Shown in pieces: positions 1 through 7,446 of a stretch of 15,088 bases of DNA. The notes beneath the pieces were generated by a model. That model saw only the letters and a program-made list of their open reading frames with translations. It did no database searches and was not told where the DNA came from. The DNA lies in assembly GCA_023415055.1 (NCBI GenBank), contig JAEZLZ010000017.1, positions 1 to 15,088 of the forward strand, given 5' to 3'. The stretch is from Bacillota bacterium (GTDB lineage Bacteria; Bacillota; Clostridia; Lachnospirales; Lachnospiraceae). The translations under genes and the position numbers were made by a program. Every line of letters starts with the position of its first letter. Within the stretch, counting starts at the first letter, position 1.

Positions 1-219
1 GATAAATTCGACGTATTAGTAAACGTTAAGGGTGGCGGTTTCACTGGCCAGGCTGGTGCAATCAGACACGGTATCTCCAGAGCATTATTACATGCAGATG
101 CTGATTACCGTCCTACACTCAAGAAGGCAGGTTTCTTAACAAGAGATCCTAGAATGAAGGAAAGAAAGAAGTACGGCTTAAAAGCAGCTCGTCGTGCTCC
201 TCAGTTTTCAAAGAGATAA
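1..219 (+). CDS. rpsI: 30S ribosomal protein S9, C-terminal part (5' end outside the window)
   Basis: The first 72 codons in frame 1 read as the C-terminal half of ribosomal protein S9 and end in TAA. Visible S9 hallmarks are the glycine-rich segment VKGGGFTGQAGAIRHG, the following ISRALL helix, and the basic tail ending in RAPQFSKR. That tail reaches the P-site tRNA in the small subunit. The gene is cut by the window edge, so the start is not visible. In Bacillota rpsI normally follows rplM (L13), which would lie just outside. A strong hairpin terminator begins 11 bases after the stop, so this is the end of the ribosomal operon. Identification is very secure from the motif and tail. Confidence 0.97.
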   Translation, partial: DKFDVLVNVKGGGFTGQAGAIRHGISRALLHADADYRPTLKKAGFLTRDPRMKERKKYGLKAARRAPQFSKR

Positions 220-230
220 GCAGTTACTTG

Positions 231-300
231 CGAACAAAAACGCATATACAAAGCCCGGAATGCTTGCATTCACGGGCTTTTTTATATGCATTTTTGTTCG
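231..300 (+). terminator. Long hairpin terminator after rpsI
   Basis: A 70-base nearly continuous inverted repeat. The outer arms CGAACAAAAA (231-240) and TTTTTGTTCG (291-300) match exactly. Inside them GCATATA pairs with TATATGC, AAAGCCCG (250-257) with CGGGCTTT (273-280), and GAATG with CATTC around a CTTG loop. The T-run after CGGGC makes the inner hairpin a standard intrinsic terminator for rpsI. The A-rich left arm means it could also stop transcription coming from the right. Confidence 0.88.
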
Positions 301-407
301 GAAGAATGCAAGAAATGACCGAGCTACCAATTCAAAGTGGCATCTCGGGTTACAACTGACCTTACTATAAAAGAAAATTTGCAAATATAAAGATGGTTAA
401 GAATATA

Positions 408-436
408 TTTATAAATATAAAGAAATGTGGTATACT
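408..436 (+). promoter_or_regulatory. Possible extended -10 promoter for the HTH-Fic gene
   Basis: TGG-TATACT at 428-436 fits an extended -10 element (TGnTATAAT). The -35 region at 408-413 (TTTATA) is weak, 17 bases upstream. Transcription would begin near 443, leaving a very short 5' leader whose ribosome binding site (444-448) lies almost at the RNA end, which counts against it. The surrounding region is very AT-rich, so chance matches are likely. Confidence 0.35.
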
Positions 437-457
437 TGTAAAAAGGAGTGTGGTTAT

Positions 458-1381
458 ATGCCGATTCACTATACCAAGCTATTTCAATTACTTTCAGAAA
501 AGAATATTTCCAAAACCGAACTACAGAGGCGTATAGGAATGTCTTCTACTACAATGGCAAAACTTTCTAAGAACGAGAACGTTTCAATAAAAATTATTGA
601 AGATATTTGTAAAGTGTTAAATTGCCAACCGGGTGATATTATGGAGATGAGTAATACTACAGATAATCATCTGCTTAATCTGCTTAGAGAAGAAAAAGGT
701 ATGAAGTTAAAGGGCGGATTGTATCATCAAACACAAGTCAAATTAGCTTACAATTCAAATCGTATTGAAGGCAGTAAGCTGTCAGAAGACCAGACCAGAT
801 ATATATATGAAACGAATACAATTGTTACTGAGAAAGAGGAAACGGCATCCGTTGATGATATCATAGAAACAATAAATCATTTTCAGTGCTTTGACTACAT
901 GCTAGATATAGCAGATCAAAAGTTATCGGAAGATATTATAAAAGACTTCCATAGAGTTTTGAAAAATAATACATCAGATAGTAGGAAAGAATGGTTTAAT
1001 GTGGGTGACTATAAATTAAAGCCAAATATGATTGGGGATCACAAGACGGTTGCACCCTCAAAGGTAAAAGGTGAAATGACAAAGTTGTTGGTTAACTATA
1101 ATCAAATTTCAAATGTAACATTTGAGGATATTATAGAATTCCATTATAACTTTGAAGCCATCCATCCATTTCAAGATGGAAATGGAAGAGTTGGGCGAAT
1201 GATAATTTTTAAAGAGTGTTTGAAAAATGGGGTAACTCCATTTATTATTGATGAGCAACATAAGTTATTTTACTATAGAGGCTTAAAGGAATTTTCGGAG
1301 GAAAGAGGATATCTGTTAGATACTTGCTATTCAGCACAAGATAGATACAAGGAATTAATAGAATATTTTTCTGGTGATTAG
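458..1381 (+). CDS. HTH-Fic protein (XRE-type DNA-binding domain fused to a Fic AMPylase domain)
   Basis: A 307-residue protein. Residues about 5-65 form a Cro/C1-type helix-turn-helix (SKTELQRRIGMSSTTMAKLS). Residues about 85-300 are a Fic domain with the active-site motif HPFQDGNGRVGR at 236-247, matching HPFx[D/E]GNGRxxR, with catalytic His236. Fic enzymes usually transfer AMP from ATP to a hydroxyl on a target protein. SNRIEG at 100-105 fits the (S/T)xxxE(G/N) inhibitory helix placed before the Fic motif, as in class II Fic proteins, so the enzyme is probably auto-inhibited through Glu104. I chose ATG 458, 10 bases after AGGAG at 444-448; an in-frame ATG at 425 lacks a binding site. The gene stands alone between two terminators and looks more AT-rich than its neighbours, which suggests acquisition. 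The HTH probably binds its own promoter (inference). Target unknown. Confidence 0.9.
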   Translation: MPIHYTKLFQLLSEKNISKTELQRRIGMSSTTMAKLSKNENVSIKIIEDICKVLNCQPGDIMEMSNTTDNHLLNLLREEKGMKLKGGLYHQTQVKLAYNSNRIEGSKLSEDQTRYIYETNTIVTEKEETASVDDIIETINHFQCFDYMLDIADQKLSEDIIKDFHRVLKNNTSDSRKEWFNVGDYKLKPNMIGDHKTVAPSKVKGEMTKLLVNYNQISNVTFEDIIEFHYNFEAIHPFQDGNGRVGRMIIFKECLKNGVTPFIIDEQHKLFYYRGLKEFSEERGYLLDTCYSAQDRYKELIEYFSGD

Positions 1382-1386
1382 GATAC

Positions 1387-1473
1387 AAAAAGCTCCGGAG
1401 AGTGAAGCGACCCCCAAAAGTAGATGCAAAATCTATCTTTTGGGGGTCGCTTCAACTCCCAGGAGCTTTTTTT
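1387..1473 (+). terminator. Very long nested hairpin and terminator after the HTH-Fic gene
   Basis: The outer arms AAAAGCTCC (1388-1396) and GGAGCTTTT (1462-1470) are followed by a T-run. Inside lie GGAG/CTCC, then an exact 18-base pair of arms, TGAAGCGACCCCCAAAAG (1403-1420) against 1437-1454. TAGAT pairs with ATCTA around a GCAAA loop. The outer part plus T-run is a normal intrinsic terminator. The long inner palindrome is more than a terminator needs and could be a small insertion inside it. Confidence 0.8.
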
Positions 1474-1474
1474 T

Positions 1475-1517
1475 ATTCAAGACAATAGAAAGCTCGCGAA
1501 GTGTGCCTTCTATCATT
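1475..1517. repeat. Palindromic repeat, copy 1 (degenerate)
   Basis: This 43-base stretch matches 12056-12098 at 36 of 43 positions by eye, without gaps. Shared blocks include GACAATAGAAAG and CGCGAAG. The hairpin here (ATAGAA...TTCTAT around a GAA loop) is weaker than in copy 2, with A/C and T/T mismatches in the stem. It lies directly after the HTH-Fic terminator. No coding role is seen. Confidence 0.7.
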
Positions 1518-1543
1518 TGATAAATCAAAGTATTAACGTTATA

Positions 1544-1567
1544 CCCGAGAGCTTTCTCTTGGGCTTT
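1544..1567 (+). terminator. Small hairpin upstream of the binding-protein gene (possible weak terminator)
   Basis: CCCGAGAG (1544-1551) and CTCTTGGG (1556-1563) pair through eight positions with one G-T pair around a CTTT loop, followed by CTTTTAT. The T-run is short. It may be a weak terminator or attenuator, or a remnant of the repeat region. The rest of 1518-1671 is AT-rich and holds only the promoter and ribosome binding site of the next gene. Confidence 0.35.
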
Positions 1568-1571
1568 TATA

Positions 1572-1600
1572 TTGAAACATTTTTATTGAAATATTGTAAT
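1572..1600 (+). promoter_or_regulatory. Candidate promoter of the ABC importer operon
   Basis: TTGAAA at 1572-1577 and TGTAAT at 1595-1600 are separated by 17 bases, each matching the vegetative consensus at five of six positions. Transcription would start near 1607, giving a 65-base leader before the TTG start at 1672. A second TATAAT at 1648-1653 lacks a matching -35 and sits too close to the ribosome binding site. Confidence 0.5.
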
Positions 1601-1671
1601 TATTATTATGGTCAAGCAATATATTTATTCTGTAGTAAAACAAACTATATAATTTTAAAGGAGGATAATCT

Positions 1672-3375
1672 TTGAAAAGTAAAAGACTCATCGCAATCTT
1701 ACTAATTCTCACATTGACATTACCAATGAACATGTTTACAACCGCAAGTGCGGCAAAGAAAACAAACTACCTTACAATTATGTCACAGGAGAGTAATGGC
1801 TGGGTAAGAAATTTCAACCCGAATATTAACAATGCTTTACACGCAGCGCTGGGTTTTATGTATGAACCATTGGTTATTTTCGATAGCTTCAACAATAATA
1901 AGGAAACACCATGGCTTGCAGAAAAGATTGTTACAGAACCTGACTTTAAGACTCTGACAGTTTATGTACGAAAGGGAGTTAAATGGAGCGATGGTAAAGC
2001 CTTTACTGCAAAGGACGTTGCATTTACCTTCACTTATACAAAAACACATCCGGAGATCGATAGAAATGGTGACTGGGATCACAATGGTGTTAAGGGAAGA
2101 ATCGCTTCTGTGACAATCGTTAATGATTATACAGTTAAAATTGTCATGAAAGAAAAGAATCGTTTCGTACGTAACAGTCTGTTCTTCCAGCGCTGGATAT
2201 TACCGGAGCATGTTTATTCCAAGGTAAAGGATCCCGCAACCTATGTGGACAAAAACCCTGTAGTAACAGGTGCATTCTCAAAGGTTAAATCCTTTAAACC
2301 GGAAATGATCGTACTGGATCGTAATCCAAACTATTGGAATGCGAAGAGCATAAGTGTGGATCAGCTTCGTTTCCCTCAATTTAACGGTAATCAGGCAGCA
2401 CTTTCCCTGCTTCAAACAGGAGCAGTTGACTGGGCACATATCTTTATCCCGGACGCAGAAAAGAACTATGTTCAGGGCGACCCGAACAGAAAATTCTGGT
2501 ACGGCAAGAACGATGGTGTACGTCTCGCATTCAACTTTATGGATGAAAATGCGAATACCTTAAAGGCATTTAAGGATGTTAATTTCAGAAGAGCAGTATC
2601 CTTATGTGTTGATCGTAAAGGTATCATTGATTCTGCAGTATATGGATATCTTTCCAAGGATGTTCCTCCGGTAACAGGCTTACCGCCGGCATTAATGGGA
2701 TACGCTGATAAAACTGCACAGGCTGAGCTGGCTAAATACGCTAAATACGATATTAATGCGGCGAAAAAGCTGTTAGCAGATGCCGGATACAAGGATGTTG
2801 ACAATGACGGCTTCTTAGAGAACCCGGATGGTTCCAAGCTTGCATTCGAAATCACCTCTCCTGCAGGTTGGACTGATTGGAATGACGGTGCCGCAATTGT
2901 TGCAGAAGGTCTGAAGAAAGCAGGCGTGAATGCTACAGCAAAGGCTATCGATCTTGCAATGTATATTGAGAGCTGGAAATCCGGTAAGCATGATATTCTT
3001 TACGGTGGATATGGTATCTCCGGTGACCCCTATAAATACTATTTTGACACCATTGGTGATCAATCCAGAATCAAGACAGATACCTGGTGGACAATTACCA
3101 TGAATAACTATAAGAATGACCAGATGACAGCTTTAATCGCTAGCATGCCAACAGCGAAAGATGCTGACTTAAAATCAATCACAGCTAAGATAGAACAACA
3201 CTTTGCAACCAATATGATCAATGTTCCGTTATTCTATAATGGAAACTGGTTTGTATACAACACAAGCAGATTTACCGGTTGGGCTACAGAAAATAATGTA
3301 GTATGTAATCCTGCAAATGTTCAGCATGACTCAAAACTTTTACAGCTTATGTTATTAAAGCCCGTAAAAAAATAA
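1672..3375 (+). CDS. Extracellular solute-binding protein, family 5 (peptide or oligosaccharide ABC importer)
   Basis: A 567-residue protein that captures the substrate outside the membrane and delivers it to the two permeases encoded next. The start is TTG 1672, placed by AAAGGAGG at 1657-1664. Residues 1-28 are a Sec signal peptide: a basic KSKR start, a Leu/Ile-rich core, and an ASA-A type signal peptidase I site. There is no lipobox cysteine, although Gram-positive binding proteins are normally lipoproteins. The family 5 signature region is clear at about 83-121 (VRKGVKWSDGKAFTAKDVAF). The body keeps the family's blocks, such as NPNYWNA and FRRAVSLCVDRKGI. The family binds peptides, nickel, haem or oligosaccharides. 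The C-terminal part (PLFYNGNWFVYNT followed by FTGW) reminds me of oligosaccharide-binding members, but this is a weak inference. It is the first gene of a complete five-gene importer operon. Confidence 0.93.
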   Translation: MKSKRLIAILLILTLTLPMNMFTTASAAKKTNYLTIMSQESNGWVRNFNPNINNALHAALGFMYEPLVIFDSFNNNKETPWLAEKIVTEPDFKTLTVYVRKGVKWSDGKAFTAKDVAFTFTYTKTHPEIDRNGDWDHNGVKGRIASVTIVNDYTVKIVMKEKNRFVRNSLFFQRWILPEHVYSKVKDPATYVDKNPVVTGAFSKVKSFKPEMIVLDRNPNYWNAKSISVDQLRFPQFNGNQAALSLLQTGAVDWAHIFIPDAEKNYVQGDPNRKFWYGKNDGVRLAFNFMDENANTLKAFKDVNFRRAVSLCVDRKGIIDSAVYGYLSKDVPPVTGLPPALMGYADKTAQAELAKYAKYDINAAKKLLADAGYKDVDNDGFLENPDGSKLAFEITSPAGWTDWNDGAAIVAEGLKKAGVNATAKAIDLAMYIESWKSGKHDILYGGYGISGDPYKYYFDTIGDQSRIKTDTWWTITMNNYKNDQMTALIASMPTAKDADLKSITAKIEQHFATNMINVPLFYNGNWFVYNTSRFTGWATENNVVCNPANVQHDSKLLQLMLLKPVKK

Positions 3376-3394
3376 TTAACTAATCAATCGAGAG

Positions 3395-3429
3395 GCTGTT
3401 GCATAATGCACAATGCATTATGCAACAGC
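3395..3429. repeat. Perfect 16-bp palindrome between binding protein and permease genes
   Basis: GCTGTTGCATAATGCA (3395-3410) and its exact reverse complement (3414-3429) enclose a three-base CAA loop. No T-run follows, so it is not a simple terminator. In the operon mRNA it would form a very stable hairpin just after the binding-protein stop codon, where it could protect the upstream message from 3' decay and give more binding protein than permease. The perfect symmetry also fits a mobile palindromic repeat. Confidence 0.85.
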
Positions 3430-3470
3430 TGCTTGATAGAAAGACCATTTTCTTGGAGGTGAGGATAGCT

Positions 3471-4469
3471 GTGAAATACATATTAAAAAGGTTATGGTTT
3501 TATATCCTGGCGTTCTTTGGGGCTTTGGCTGTAAATTTTTTTCTTCCACGTATGATGCCGGGAAATCCGGTTCAGATGTTCTTGTCCAATCTTTATAAAT
3601 CCGGTGGAGTTGTTGATAATGCTACGATAGCTGCGGTAGAAAAATTATTCGGATATGATACTGAAACACCGCTGATCATAAGCTTCTTCCGATATATTGG
3701 AAGTGTTTTCAAAGGCGATTGGGGAGTCTCGTTTACCTTTTTCCCGCAGACGGTATTGGAAGCGACAGGGCGTGGAGTGAGATGGACAGTATTCCTGTTG
3801 GGTACAGCATTGATTCTCGGATTTATTATCAATACCTTGCTTGGTATTCTGGTTGCATGGAAGCGCGGAAGCAGATTAGATACCACCCTAACGGTTGGCG
3901 GGCAGATTGTGGCTAATATTCCATCCGTTGTAACGGCAATTATTTTAAGCATCGCACTTGCTTTTACGGATATATTTCCTAGAGGCTATGCGGTTACTCC
4001 GCTTTTTGTACCGGACAATGTCTTTCAATACATAGGTGATGTGGCTTATCATGCATTTCTGCCGGTTCTTGCAGTAATTATTACAGGTCTTGGTGGAATT
4101 ATGGGCATGAGAGCAAATATGATTAACCAGCTTGGTGAAGATTATATCGTTATGGGAATTGCCAAAGGAGTACCGGACAAGAAGATCATGTTTGGTTACG
4201 GGGCAAGAAATGCGCTTTTACCTGTAGTTACCTCACTGGCGATGCAGATTGGTTTTCTATTAGGCGGCTCCTTAATCATCGAGCAGGTGTTCAACTATCC
4301 CGGCTTAGGTCAAATTATGGTCATGGCGATTAGCAGACGAGATTATCCTTTAATGCAAGGGATATTGCTCATGACAACCATAGTGATGCTTACGGCAAAC
4401 TTTATTGCAGACATCAGCATAATGATCCTGGATCCAAGAACGAGAAGACAAGGTGTGAATGGAAACTAA
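3471..4469 (+). CDS. ABC importer permease, OppB/DppB type
   Basis: A 332-residue integral membrane protein forming one half of the importer channel. I chose GTG 3471 (sequence begins MKYILKRLWFYILAF), behind TTGGAGGTGAGG at 3453-3464. A longer reading from 3399 would start inside the palindrome and add 24 non-membrane residues. The order is typical of OppB/DppB: N-terminal membrane helix (about 9-29), extracytoplasmic loop with GDWGVSF, then about five more helices. The EAA coupling loop (GEDYIVMGIAKGVPDKKIMF, 222-241) contacts the ATPases. The late EQVFNYPGLG motif (271-280) is also characteristic. The next permease follows after 23 bases, so the genes are co-transcribed. Substrate cannot be judged from the permease. 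Confidence 0.95.
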   Translation: MKYILKRLWFYILAFFGALAVNFFLPRMMPGNPVQMFLSNLYKSGGVVDNATIAAVEKLFGYDTETPLIISFFRYIGSVFKGDWGVSFTFFPQTVLEATGRGVRWTVFLLGTALILGFIINTLLGILVAWKRGSRLDTTLTVGGQIVANIPSVVTAIILSIALAFTDIFPRGYAVTPLFVPDNVFQYIGDVAYHAFLPVLAVIITGLGGIMGMRANMINQLGEDYIVMGIAKGVPDKKIMFGYGARNALLPVVTSLAMQIGFLLGGSLIIEQVFNYPGLGQIMVMAISRRDYPLMQGILLMTTIVMLTANFIADISIMILDPRTRRQGVNGN

Positions 4470-4492
4470 TTGAAAAAGGAGACAGAAAGTAT

Positions 4493-5428
4493 ATGAAAAA
4501 AATATGGAACAGTAATATAATACGCTTTTTCAGAAATAGTCCCAAGACAAGTATTGGAGCTATTCTGGTACTTATCATTCTTCTCCTTACCATTGGGGCA
4601 AACCTGTTTACGACGATTGATCCTACCCATAGATTTGTTGATGAATACCACAGCTTACCTTCCGATACGCATATCTTGGGCACAACTCAATTGGGTAACG
4701 ATGTCTTCGCTCAAACCTTGTATGGAGGCCGTGTATCCATCATGGTAGGCATCTTTGCAGGTGTTCTCACCGTGTCCTTGGGAATAGTTTTCGGAATCAC
4801 TTCGGGCTATTTTGGAGGATGGTATGATAACATAATAACAACATTTATTAACATTATCATGGTTATTCCCAATATTGTCCTGCTGCTTATCGTGGCGGCA
4901 CTTTTAGACGGGGTATCACCCTTCTTGATCAGTATAATTATCGGACTGACTTCCTGGCCATGGAATGCTCGTGTACTTCGTGCTCAGACGATGAGCTTGA
5001 GAAACAGAGAATTCGTATATTCTGCGGAAACCCTAGGAGAATCAAAGCTCAGAATCCTCTTTATCGAGATTATGCCTAATATGCTTTCGATCATAAGCTC
5101 TGCATTTGTCAGCACACTGATCTATGCGATTATGGCTAGTGCTACTCTGGAGTTCATTGGCTTCGGTGACCCGCTTTCCTGTACCTGGGGTATCATGCTC
5201 TTTAATGCAAATAAATCCGGAGCATTGACAAGCGGTGCATGGTGGGAACTGCTAGGTCCGATTGCCGGAATTGTTTTGTTTGGTGTAGGATTGACATTAA
5301 TAAATTTCTCCATCGACGAAGTATCGAATCCTAAATTGAAAGCGCAAAGAATTATGAGAGCTTATTATAAAGTGAAAAAATTACAGGCAAAAGCGATGGC
5401 TAAATTAAGCGTAAGCAGCATCAAATAG
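4493..5428 (+). CDS. ABC importer permease, OppC/DppC type
   Basis: A 311-residue membrane protein, the second half of the importer channel. The ATG at 4493 follows AAAAAGGAGAC with normal spacing. It has the OppC layout: a cytoplasmic N-terminus, a first helix at about 19-40, an extracytoplasmic segment with HILGTTQLGNDVFAQTLYGG (60-79) resembling the family's HxLGTDxxGRD signature, and further helices to about residue 285. The EAA coupling loop is at about 172-195 (REFVYSAETLGESKLRILF). A basic Lys-rich tail of about 30 residues ends the protein. It is closely spaced with the upstream permease gene and 13 bases before the first ATPase gene. Confidence 0.95.
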   Translation: MKKIWNSNIIRFFRNSPKTSIGAILVLIILLLTIGANLFTTIDPTHRFVDEYHSLPSDTHILGTTQLGNDVFAQTLYGGRVSIMVGIFAGVLTVSLGIVFGITSGYFGGWYDNIITTFINIIMVIPNIVLLLIVAALLDGVSPFLISIIIGLTSWPWNARVLRAQTMSLRNREFVYSAETLGESKLRILFIEIMPNMLSIISSAFVSTLIYAIMASATLEFIGFGDPLSCTWGIMLFNANKSGALTSGAWWELLGPIAGIVLFGVGLTLINFSIDEVSNPKLKAQRIMRAYYKVKKLQAKAMAKLSVSSIK

Positions 5429-5441
5429 GAAGGAGGAGCAC

Positions 5442-6413
5442 TTGGAGATGGGTGACTTATTAACGGTAAAAGGACTTAGTGTTGATTATGTGACTGCAAA
5501 AGGGGGACATGTCAGAGCGGTAGACAATGTCAGCTTTTCCATAAAAGAAGGTCAAAGCTTTGGCTTAGCCGGAGAATCCGGCTGCGGCAAGAGTACCATT
5601 GCTTACTCTCTGATGCGTTTACACAGGCCACCGGCGTTGATATCGGATGGACAAATTCTGGTTGACGGTAATGATATCGTACCTATGACAGAAGATAAAG
5701 TTCAACAATTACGCTGGAGTGAGATATCCATGGTATTTCAATCGGCCATGAATTCTCTGAATCCTGTGGTAACCTTGGAAAAGCAGTTTTTTGAAATATT
5801 TAAGTATCATGGAATTACGAATAAAAAAGAATACAGAAAGAGAGCGGAGGAGCTGTTATCCTTTGTAGGTATTCCGGCTGAAAGATTAAAAGATTATCCG
5901 CATCAATATTCGGGTGGAATGCGCCAGAGAGCAGTGATTGCGATGGCACTGGCGCTCAAGCCGAAGCTTCTGATTCTGGATGAACCTACGACGGCCCTCG
6001 ATACGGTGGTGCAAAGGGATATTTTGCAGTGTATCTACGACCTGAAGAAGGAATTAAAATTCTCTATACTTTTTATTACTCATGATATCAGTTTGATGAT
6101 GGAATTTTGCGATACAATCGGTATTATGTACGCCGGGAAGATCGTAGAACAGGCATCCTCAGAGCAGATTTTGCATCATCCAAGACATCCCTATACCTTT
6201 GGCCTGAAAAACTCATTTCCCTCATTAAAGGGAGAAGTGAAGTATATGGAAGGAATACCTGGAACTCCACTTGACCTGAATGCGATTCCGGTAGGCTGCA
6301 GATTCCAGGATCGTTGCTTTAGAGCCTGTAAAGAATGCTTTACAGAAGAGCCGGAGCTTAATACCACGAGGAAAGGGTTCTTTTATTGCCATAATCCGTT
6401 AGATGCCACCTGA
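5442..6413 (+). CDS. ABC importer ATPase, OppD/DppD type
   Basis: A 323-residue ATPase energising the importer on the cytoplasmic face. Motifs in order: Walker A GESGCGKST (44-52), Q-loop ending MVFQ (Gln100), signature YSGGMRQR (156-163), Walker B LLILDEP (176-182), and switch His at 214 (ITHD). After about 245 comes the OppD/DppD C-terminal extension with cysteines at 286, 292, 296, 299 and 316. In this family such cysteines can hold an iron-sulfur cluster; whether they do here is inference. Two starts are possible: TTG 5442, 5 bases after AAGGAGG, and ATG 5448, 11 bases after it. The difference is only two residues. The stop overlaps the longest reading of the next gene but lies 37 bases before its likely start. 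Confidence 0.95.
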   Translation: MEMGDLLTVKGLSVDYVTAKGGHVRAVDNVSFSIKEGQSFGLAGESGCGKSTIAYSLMRLHRPPALISDGQILVDGNDIVPMTEDKVQQLRWSEISMVFQSAMNSLNPVVTLEKQFFEIFKYHGITNKKEYRKRAEELLSFVGIPAERLKDYPHQYSGGMRQRAVIAMALALKPKLLILDEPTTALDTVVQRDILQCIYDLKKELKFSILFITHDISLMMEFCDTIGIMYAGKIVEQASSEQILHHPRHPYTFGLKNSFPSLKGEVKYMEGIPGTPLDLNAIPVGCRFQDRCFRACKECFTEEPELNTTRKGFFYCHNPLDAT

Positions 6414-6450
6414 CAACCAAACGCAATGTATTAATTATACGAGGTGTGAT

Positions 6451-7446
6451 ATGAAAGAAGAAAAGCAAGCAATATTAAGTGTAAATCACGTTGTGATGGA
6501 TTTTAAAATCGGTGGAAAATCTATCCTGTCTAAGAAGAAAACGTTACGTGCTTTAAATGATATCACTTTTGATTTATATCAAGGGGAAGCATTGGCAATT
6601 GTCGGTGAATCGGGTTGTGGGAAATCTACCATATGCAGGGTTGCTATGAAATTTTACAATCCAACCTCGGGAACAATGACCTTTGAAAACGATGACATAC
6701 ACAAATTGAAGGCTCAGAAACTAAAAAACTATCGCCAAAAGGTACAGATGATATTTCAGGATCCTTTTTCCTCACTAAATCCATTGCATAATATCTATTA
6801 TCATTTGGAGAGGCCACTTAAGCTATACCATCCCTCCGATAAAGCAACCATGAAGAAGCAGATGGATGAATATTTGACTCTGGTAGGGCTGGTACCGCCG
6901 GAGGAACAAGGAAATAAAAATCCACATCAGTTGTCCGGAGGGCAAAGACAAAGAGCATATTTAGCAAGGATATTGTCGGTAGGTGCAGAGGTTATATTTG
7001 CTGACGAGCCAACCTCAATGTTGGACGTATCCATTCGACTAGGAATTCTAAATCTTATGAATAAATTAAAAAAAGAAAATAACAAATCCTTCATTTATAT
7101 TACGCATGATATCGCTACTGCGAGGTATTTTGCGGATCGAATCATTGTCCTGTATGCAGGGCATATGGTGGAATGGGGAGATGTGGATAAGGTTATCGTA
7201 AATCCGGCTCATCCTTATACAAGGCTTCTGGTCACAGCTGCTCCGGATCCGGAAAGAGAGGGAGCGGTAGAACTGCCGGTATTAAGGGATAAGGAATCAG
7301 AAGTTACTTATTGGACTCCGGAAAGCAAAGGCTGTCCATTTAAGAGCCGTTGTCCTGTAGCGCAGGAGAGATGCTCCCAGGAATTGCCGGAGGTAAGAGA
7401 AGTGAGCGAGGGACAATTTACACGGTGTTTTCACCCGTTAATATGA
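6451..7446 (+). CDS. ABC importer ATPase, OppF/DppF type
   Basis: A 331-residue second ATPase, partner of the preceding one in a heterodimer. Walker A GESGCGKST is at 52-60, Q-loop IFQDPFSSLNP from about 101, signature LSGGQRQR at 161-168, Walker B VIFADEPT at 181-188 and switch His at 219. The OppF/DppF C-terminal extension has cysteines at 295, 301, 308 and 326, in a spacing used for an iron-sulfur cluster in related proteins. I chose ATG 6451 with GAGGTG just upstream at 6441-6446. The longer reading from 6403 overlaps the previous gene and adds 16 residues unlike the family. This is the last gene of the operon; two hairpins follow at once. Confidence 0.95.
   Translation: MKEEKQAILSVNHVVMDFKIGGKSILSKKKTLRALNDITFDLYQGEALAIVGESGCGKSTICRVAMKFYNPTSGTMTFENDDIHKLKAQKLKNYRQKVQMIFQDPFSSLNPLHNIYYHLERPLKLYHPSDKATMKKQMDEYLTLVGLVPPEEQGNKNPHQLSGGQRQRAYLARILSVGAEVIFADEPTSMLDVSIRLGILNLMNKLKKENNKSFIYITHDIATARYFADRIIVLYAGHMVEWGDVDKVIVNPAHPYTRLLVTAAPDPEREGAVELPVLRDKESEVTYWTPESKGCPFKSRCPVAQERCSQELPEVREVSEGQFTRCFHPLI

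Noticed and set aside
318..350. Small inverted repeat ACCGAG / CTCGGGT before the HTH-Fic gene
   Set aside because: Short, with a long loop and no T-run or operator-like symmetry; expected by chance.
425..457. Upstream in-frame ATG that would lengthen the HTH-Fic protein by 11 residues
   Set aside because: It has no ribosome binding site and overlaps the -10 candidate, while the ATG at 458 follows AGGAG with normal spacing and starts right before the HTH.
1424..1675. Open frame of 83 codons ahead of the binding-protein gene
   Set aside because: It starts inside the terminator hairpin, runs through the palindromic repeat, has no ribosome binding site, and its sequence does not resemble a protein family.
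2472..2855. 127-codon frame on the minus strand inside the binding-protein gene
   Set aside because: It is antisense to a well-supported gene, has no recognisable domain, and follows the third-position pattern of the sense gene.
3593..3952. 119-codon frame on the minus strand inside the permease gene
   Set aside because: Antisense shadow of a clear OppB-type gene; no family features.
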